From assembly GCA_003339415.1 (NCBI GenBank), contig PDHQ01000248.1:9074-51709 (forward strand): a DNA stretch of 42,636 nt, written 5' to 3'. Source of the DNA: Ophiocordyceps camponoti-saundersi (nom. inval.). Taxonomy: Eukaryota; Ascomycota; Sordariomycetes; Hypocreales; Ophiocordycipitaceae. Numbering within the stretch: the stretch's first letter is position 1; each line of letters starts with the position of its first letter. Both the position numbers and the translations under genes were made by a program. Positions 38,763 to 42,636 of this stretch are shown in pieces. Under the pieces are notes generated by a model that had not been told where the DNA came from, made no database searches, and was given only the letters and a program-made list of their open reading frames with translations.

Positions 38763-40310
38763 ACAATGTTTATGTGAGTGTTGTGAAGGAGATGATGGAG
38801 ATGAAAAAAAAAACCAAATCGTTTTACGGATACATACACGTGGAAGTTGTCGTCGATCGATTGACAGGGGTATGCAGATATGACTGTGAGTGACGGGCGA
38901 AGATGTCGTTTCGGACAGACGGCGCCGTGCCGGCCGGGACTCAGCCGGGAGACCGGAGCGGAGCGGGTGCGGGCCGAGTGGCCGGACATGACATTTCTTC
39001 GTCTAACATTGTATGTACGTACACATTGTACGTACAGACTTGAGATTAAGTTTGTATGAAGAGGCCCGATTTCCGGAACATGATCTGTATGTACATATGT
39101 ATATGTAGCGGTATTTCCTTTTCCGCTCTTGCTTCAGCTGATGATCTCCTTTTCTTATGTTTATTTATATCTAATTTGCCATCTTCTATGCTTTTCTATT
39201 TCTTCCTGCGTCGGATGATGGAGACCGTGTTTCGGTGGGAGGGAGAGGGAGGTGTGTGGATGGGTGGGGACTGGGGAGTGTGTTTTTAGGTTGGTTGTTA
39301 GGGGGATGGATTGGATTCTCTCTATGCCGCTTACGTAGGCGGAGTTGAGTTGAGTTGAGTTCAGTGTCAGGGGGGGGGAAAGAGAGAGAGGGATGGAGGG
39401 AGGCTGTCTGTTTCTTTTGCGGTTGTTGGTGTTTGCGTTGAGATGTGTGGCGATTATCCGTCTGGTTACCTGGTTTGTATGGCTGGTAGGTATTTGCAGA
39501 GAGACATTGTTTTTTTTTTCCTTCTTGCTTCTGAGACAGATGCGGACGGCGATGGGAGTGAGATGGTGAGGGATGGTGCTAGTGAGAGACGCGAACGGAT
39601 GATTTGCGATGAGGAGGATTTTCTTTTTTGATCTTGGACTAGGGTTAGGGTCGTAGTGTACTTGATACCTACCTAGTACCTAGATGATTAAGGTGAGGTC
39701 GCTGATGAGAGAGATTGAGATTGAGAGAGGGGGAAGAGAGAGAGAGAGAGAAAGAGAGAAAGAGAGAGAATTTCCCGCCTGATTGATACTGTACAGTGAG
39801 ATCTGTACTGTCTCGAGCGATGAGGACTAATTTTAGATAGGGGGAGGAGGGTGGTGGCTGTGATGCTCTGCTAATGAGACACCTCCTTTTCTGGATTACC
39901 AGCTTGTGCGGACTGGAGTAGGTAGATACCTCCTCTTTTACCAAGATTTACGCGGGTTTGAATGTATCAGCCTATGTATGACCCTTTTTTTTTAAACGAT
40001 CTTGCCGTCGGCTGACAAGAGCAATTAACATGGAGAAAGGAAATACATAAAAAAAAGGCCGCGACGTGTCGGGAAAGTGACCGTATTGTCTCGCCCGCAA
40101 GCGCGCGGGCGGAAGATGAGAGCGGTGGGGGGGGAAAGAGGAGGAAACAATATGTACTACCGAAGATGGGAGGAAGCCCGAGGACAGAGAGAGTGAGGTA
40201 TGGAAATAGATGGGGTGGTGGTACTTGGCAAGGTACAATATAACACGTAGGCCGGAGACGGTAGGGGGGGGGGGGGGTGTCTAGCATTCTTGGAGACGGC
40301 GGGCATTGAC

Positions 40311-40361
40311 AGGAAGGAAAAGGAAAGGAAAAGGAAAAGGAAAAGGAAAGGAAAGGAAATA
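40311..40361. repeat. GGAAA/GGAAAA tandem repeat
   Basis: Around ten units alternating GGAAA and GGAAAA, purine-only on the plus strand. Confidence 0.85.
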
Positions 40362-40462
40362 AGGGTGGGATGGGGAAAGAGAGGTGAGAGGCGTTCACGT
40401 CATTTACGTCCGTGGGTTAGGGGAAAGGGGGAAAAAGGAATGACTTGATGGTAGTTTTGTTA

Positions 40463-40530
40463 GGAGAAGGAGGAGGAGGAGGAGGAGGAGGAAAGAGGAG
40501 GAGTAAATAGGAGTTGAAGCTTTGAGAGAA

Positions 40531-40562
<32 letters not shown>
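40463..40562. repeat. (GGA)n and (GA)n purine tracts
   Basis: About ten GGA units run at 40463-40503. After a short spacer, AGAGAGAAA and an uninterrupted (GA)n run to 40562. Confidence 0.85.
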
Positions 40563-41621
40563 TATAGCAGTGAGTTGTCTTGTCTTGTCTTGTCTACCAA
40601 GGTAGGTATCTAGATTGTAGTACAGGTGGATAGATGGTAGGCCAGTTGACTCGTTTTTTTTTTCTTTTCAGATCATGACGAAACGCGAATCATTGAATAG
40701 CATCTACGGATTACATACATACATACATACATACACATGTACACATCGAAGAGGGGAGGGAGGGGGGGATCTGGTTTCAAGTCCGAGCATCATGGATAGA
40801 GTAGAAGAAGAAGAAGGAGGAGGCTAAGGAAAGCACGCGGAATCATAATCGAAGGCGAGGAAGCAGAAGAAGAAGCTGCTGCTGACTCGAGTAACGAGAT
40901 TTTCCGTACATACCTACATACATTATGTACACACAGAGAGAGAGAGGGGGGGTGATGACGATGAAAAAGGATGAGCAACAAGAAGGGTTAGGGGGGCGGA
41001 GGCGGAGGCGCAAGTCAGTCGTCATCGCATCTCCAGTTTATTTTATCACCGAGTTTCAGCTGCTAGCGCTGACGGTTGGTGGTGGACTTGTATGTACTGT
41101 AGCCTGTAGGTGGTGAGGTAGGTAGGTAGGGCCAGGTAGGAGGTCCAGTCCACGTGCCATCAGCGTCTCGATGATCGATGCAGACTCTTTTTTTGCATGT
41201 CCATCATCTGCTACTTCTTCTCTGCTCTGGATCTTCTTACATAGGGGAGAGTGACCTGTTTATGAATCAGTTGCTGTGGCTTTACTCCTTAGGGAGACGG
41301 TTGCTGCTTTGCTTACCTACCTGATGCATACGGTTATACCGGCTGCATACATTAGTAGAGAGCCCTCTCTCTCTCTCTCTCTCTACCTATTCTGCTTATA
41401 AGGAGACCCCTTTTTTTTTCCCCCTTCCTCACTACCGTCCCATGCTAAGCCGTACCGGTACAGTGCGTCTTTTCTTTTTCCTCTTCCTTCTTCCAGTCGA
41501 TGAGTCTCACTTCGTTGCGCTAACTGCTGCTGCTAGTACGAAGGAGTACGGCGTATCCGTACATGCAAACTGTCCAAGTACCGACCGAGTCGGAACCAAC
41601 CAACGCTGCCCTCTTCTTCTC

Positions 41622-41652
<31 letters not shown>

Positions 41653-41654
41653 TC
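41622..41654. repeat. (TC)n tract
   Basis: Two adjoining TC microsatellites separated by a single C, in non-coding sequence. Confidence 0.8.
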
Positions 41655-42636
41655 CCCCTTAACGCCTCTTACCAGATACCAGTACCTATCTCTGCCTATT
41701 AAACTGTAGTGGGTGATAGGTATAGGTACAGGCAGTTGGCTCGCGGACCCCCCCCAGCCTTGCCCTGTAAGAACAGCGGCCCAGCCCGTTGTTCTCCCTC
41801 GGCCAAAGTCTACCGCTCCTCCACCGGCCAGCCACCCGTCAACCCTTTCCCTTTCCTCCTGGCCTTCGTCTTTGCCTGGTGTTTTTTTTTCTCTTCGCTC
41901 TCTCTCTTCCTCCCTTGTTTTCTTCTCTTTTCTTCCCCTTTCTTGTCTCTTCTCATCTTGTCTCCCACGAAACAGCTGACGCGTTTCAGCAGGAAATCCC
42001 AGTCTCCGCCGTCATGCACCAACAAAGTCCAGCTCACTCCTTGAACTTTATCGTCATCGTCATCTCGGACAAACACTTTCCGCGTTCTCATGGAAAGAGG
42101 AAAAAAAGGCAAATAGCTTCTGATAATGAAATTTCATGCTGGATATGCAATTGCTGATGAATGATTTTTTATTATATAGGAAGTTGCAATCTCTCTTCAC
42201 TATGCAGATAGATTTCTTCCCTTCTCTTACTTCTTCGTCGCTCGCTACAAGAGACTACCTGATTTCTTTCTCCTTCTAAAGACTACATGTAGTGAAATCC
42301 ATCCCCCGTGTCTTCCTTGCTCCCGCCTCATCGGATGCCCCTCACGTTCCCGATCCCGATCCAAACCCCTGTCTCAGCCCCGGCGGAACTCGTCATAATG
42401 CAGTCAAGGAAAGGAGACGCCCTTTGATGATTGGGAAAAAGAAGAAGTGGAGGGTTGGGGGGAAACGTAGAATGTATCATCTTCCTTTGTGGCCCTGCTG
42501 TGGATATAGGACAGCGATACGTGATGACTTGTGAGAAAAGACATGGTCACAACTAATAAAGAACGGCCTTTTCGGAATATTCGAAGCCACGAGGCCAGCT
42601 ATTTAAACCTCGCCGGCTGACATGGAACCCATGCTT

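Larger units (their letters stand above)
38708..42636. other. Gene-free region rich in simple repeats
   Basis: About 3.9 kb without a supportable gene; open frames are short or low-complexity. It holds (TG)n near 38738-38762, a roughly 80-bp GC-rich island near 38918-38990, two GTACGTAC palindromes near 39014-39033 and a TAGGGTTAGGG near 39640-39650. Further on are G14 at 40264-40277, GGAAAA-type repeats (40311-40361), (GGA)n (40463-40503), (GA)n (40522-40562), (ACAT)n (40711-40735) and (TC)n at 41367-41392 and 41622-41654. TACCTA/TAGGTA units are scattered throughout. The right end has CT-rich stretches that could be the leader of a gene beyond the window. Confidence 0.65.

Noticed and set aside
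37651..38766. 371-codon minus-strand frame over the 3' half of VPS16
   Set aside because: Arg/His/Gln-rich shadow ending in a His/Thr repeat derived from (TG)n.
39640..39650. Telomere-like TAGGGTTAGGG and CTAACCCTAA (23322-23331)
   Set aside because: Fewer than two full units each, far from any chromosome end evidence; chance matches in simple repeats.
1..42636. tRNA, rRNA, CRISPR array or transposon genes
   Set aside because: No B-box-like GGTTCGA context in a cloverleaf, no rRNA-like stretch, no regular spacer array, and no transposase or reverse-transcriptase motif was seen; a dedicated scan could still find a divergent RNA gene.

Overview
The window is nuclear DNA of a filamentous ascomycete, most likely a Sordariomycete. 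The evidence is short 50-95 nt GT-AG introns with CTAAC/CTGAC-type branch sites, GC-rich coding sequence, pyrimidine-rich leaders, and a set of single-copy eukaryotic genes whose proteins read like their filamentous-fungal orthologues. I see no rRNA, tRNA, CRISPR array, bacterial operon or intact transposon. Protein identities come from recognising conserved motifs; exon borders were set by hand from frame, splice sites and family conservation.

Layout, left to right. 1-2290: gene-free, with very long poly-G and poly-C tracts and microsatellites. 2291-11452 (-): a giant intronless Fmp27/Hobbit/BLTP2 lipid-transfer protein. 12189-12990 (-): a four-exon Tim17/22/23-like membrane protein. 13479-15655 (+): eIF4B, with seven coding exons, two of them only 4 and 6 nt. 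16285-17832 (-): a Golgi pH regulator (GPHR) channel. 18928-21472 (-): a universal-stress-domain protein whose 1,048-nt first intron holds poly-G tracts and a 10-N assembly gap. Its TAG stop is followed in the same frame by another 220 open codons carrying Arg-rich tandem repeats. 21473-24352: gene-free and repeat-rich. 24353-25900 (-): eIF3 subunit L. 26247-29460 (+): the ribosome-maturation GTPase EFL1. 30446-32359 (+): a secreted lineage-type protein. 33243-34756 (+): Dot1 H3K79 methyltransferase. 34854-35582 (-): Atg16. 35832-38707 (+): Vps16. 38708-42636: gene-free, with many simple repeats.

Functionally the genes fall into two interleaved housekeeping groups. The translation group is eIF4B (mRNA recruitment), eIF3l (43S complex) and EFL1 (eviction of eIF6 from 60S). 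The membrane group is Fmp27 (ER contact-site lipid transfer), GPHR (Golgi ion balance), Atg16 (autophagosome conjugation) and Vps16 (HOPS/CORVET tethering, needed for autophagosome-vacuole fusion). Three pairs are head-to-head over short spacers: Tim-like/eIF4B, eIF3l/EFL1 and ATG16/VPS16. These are candidate bidirectional promoters; the eIF3l/EFL1 spacer holds a Gcn4/CPC1-type TGAGTCA. DOT1 and ATG16 converge with 97 bp between their stop codons.

I did not find a clearly new multi-gene system. The most unusual points are the open repeat-bearing extension after the USP stop codon, the poly-C-transcribing USP intron with its gap, the tiny exons plus a stop-free 54-nt intron in eIF4B, and the repeated >50-bp G:C homopolymers.
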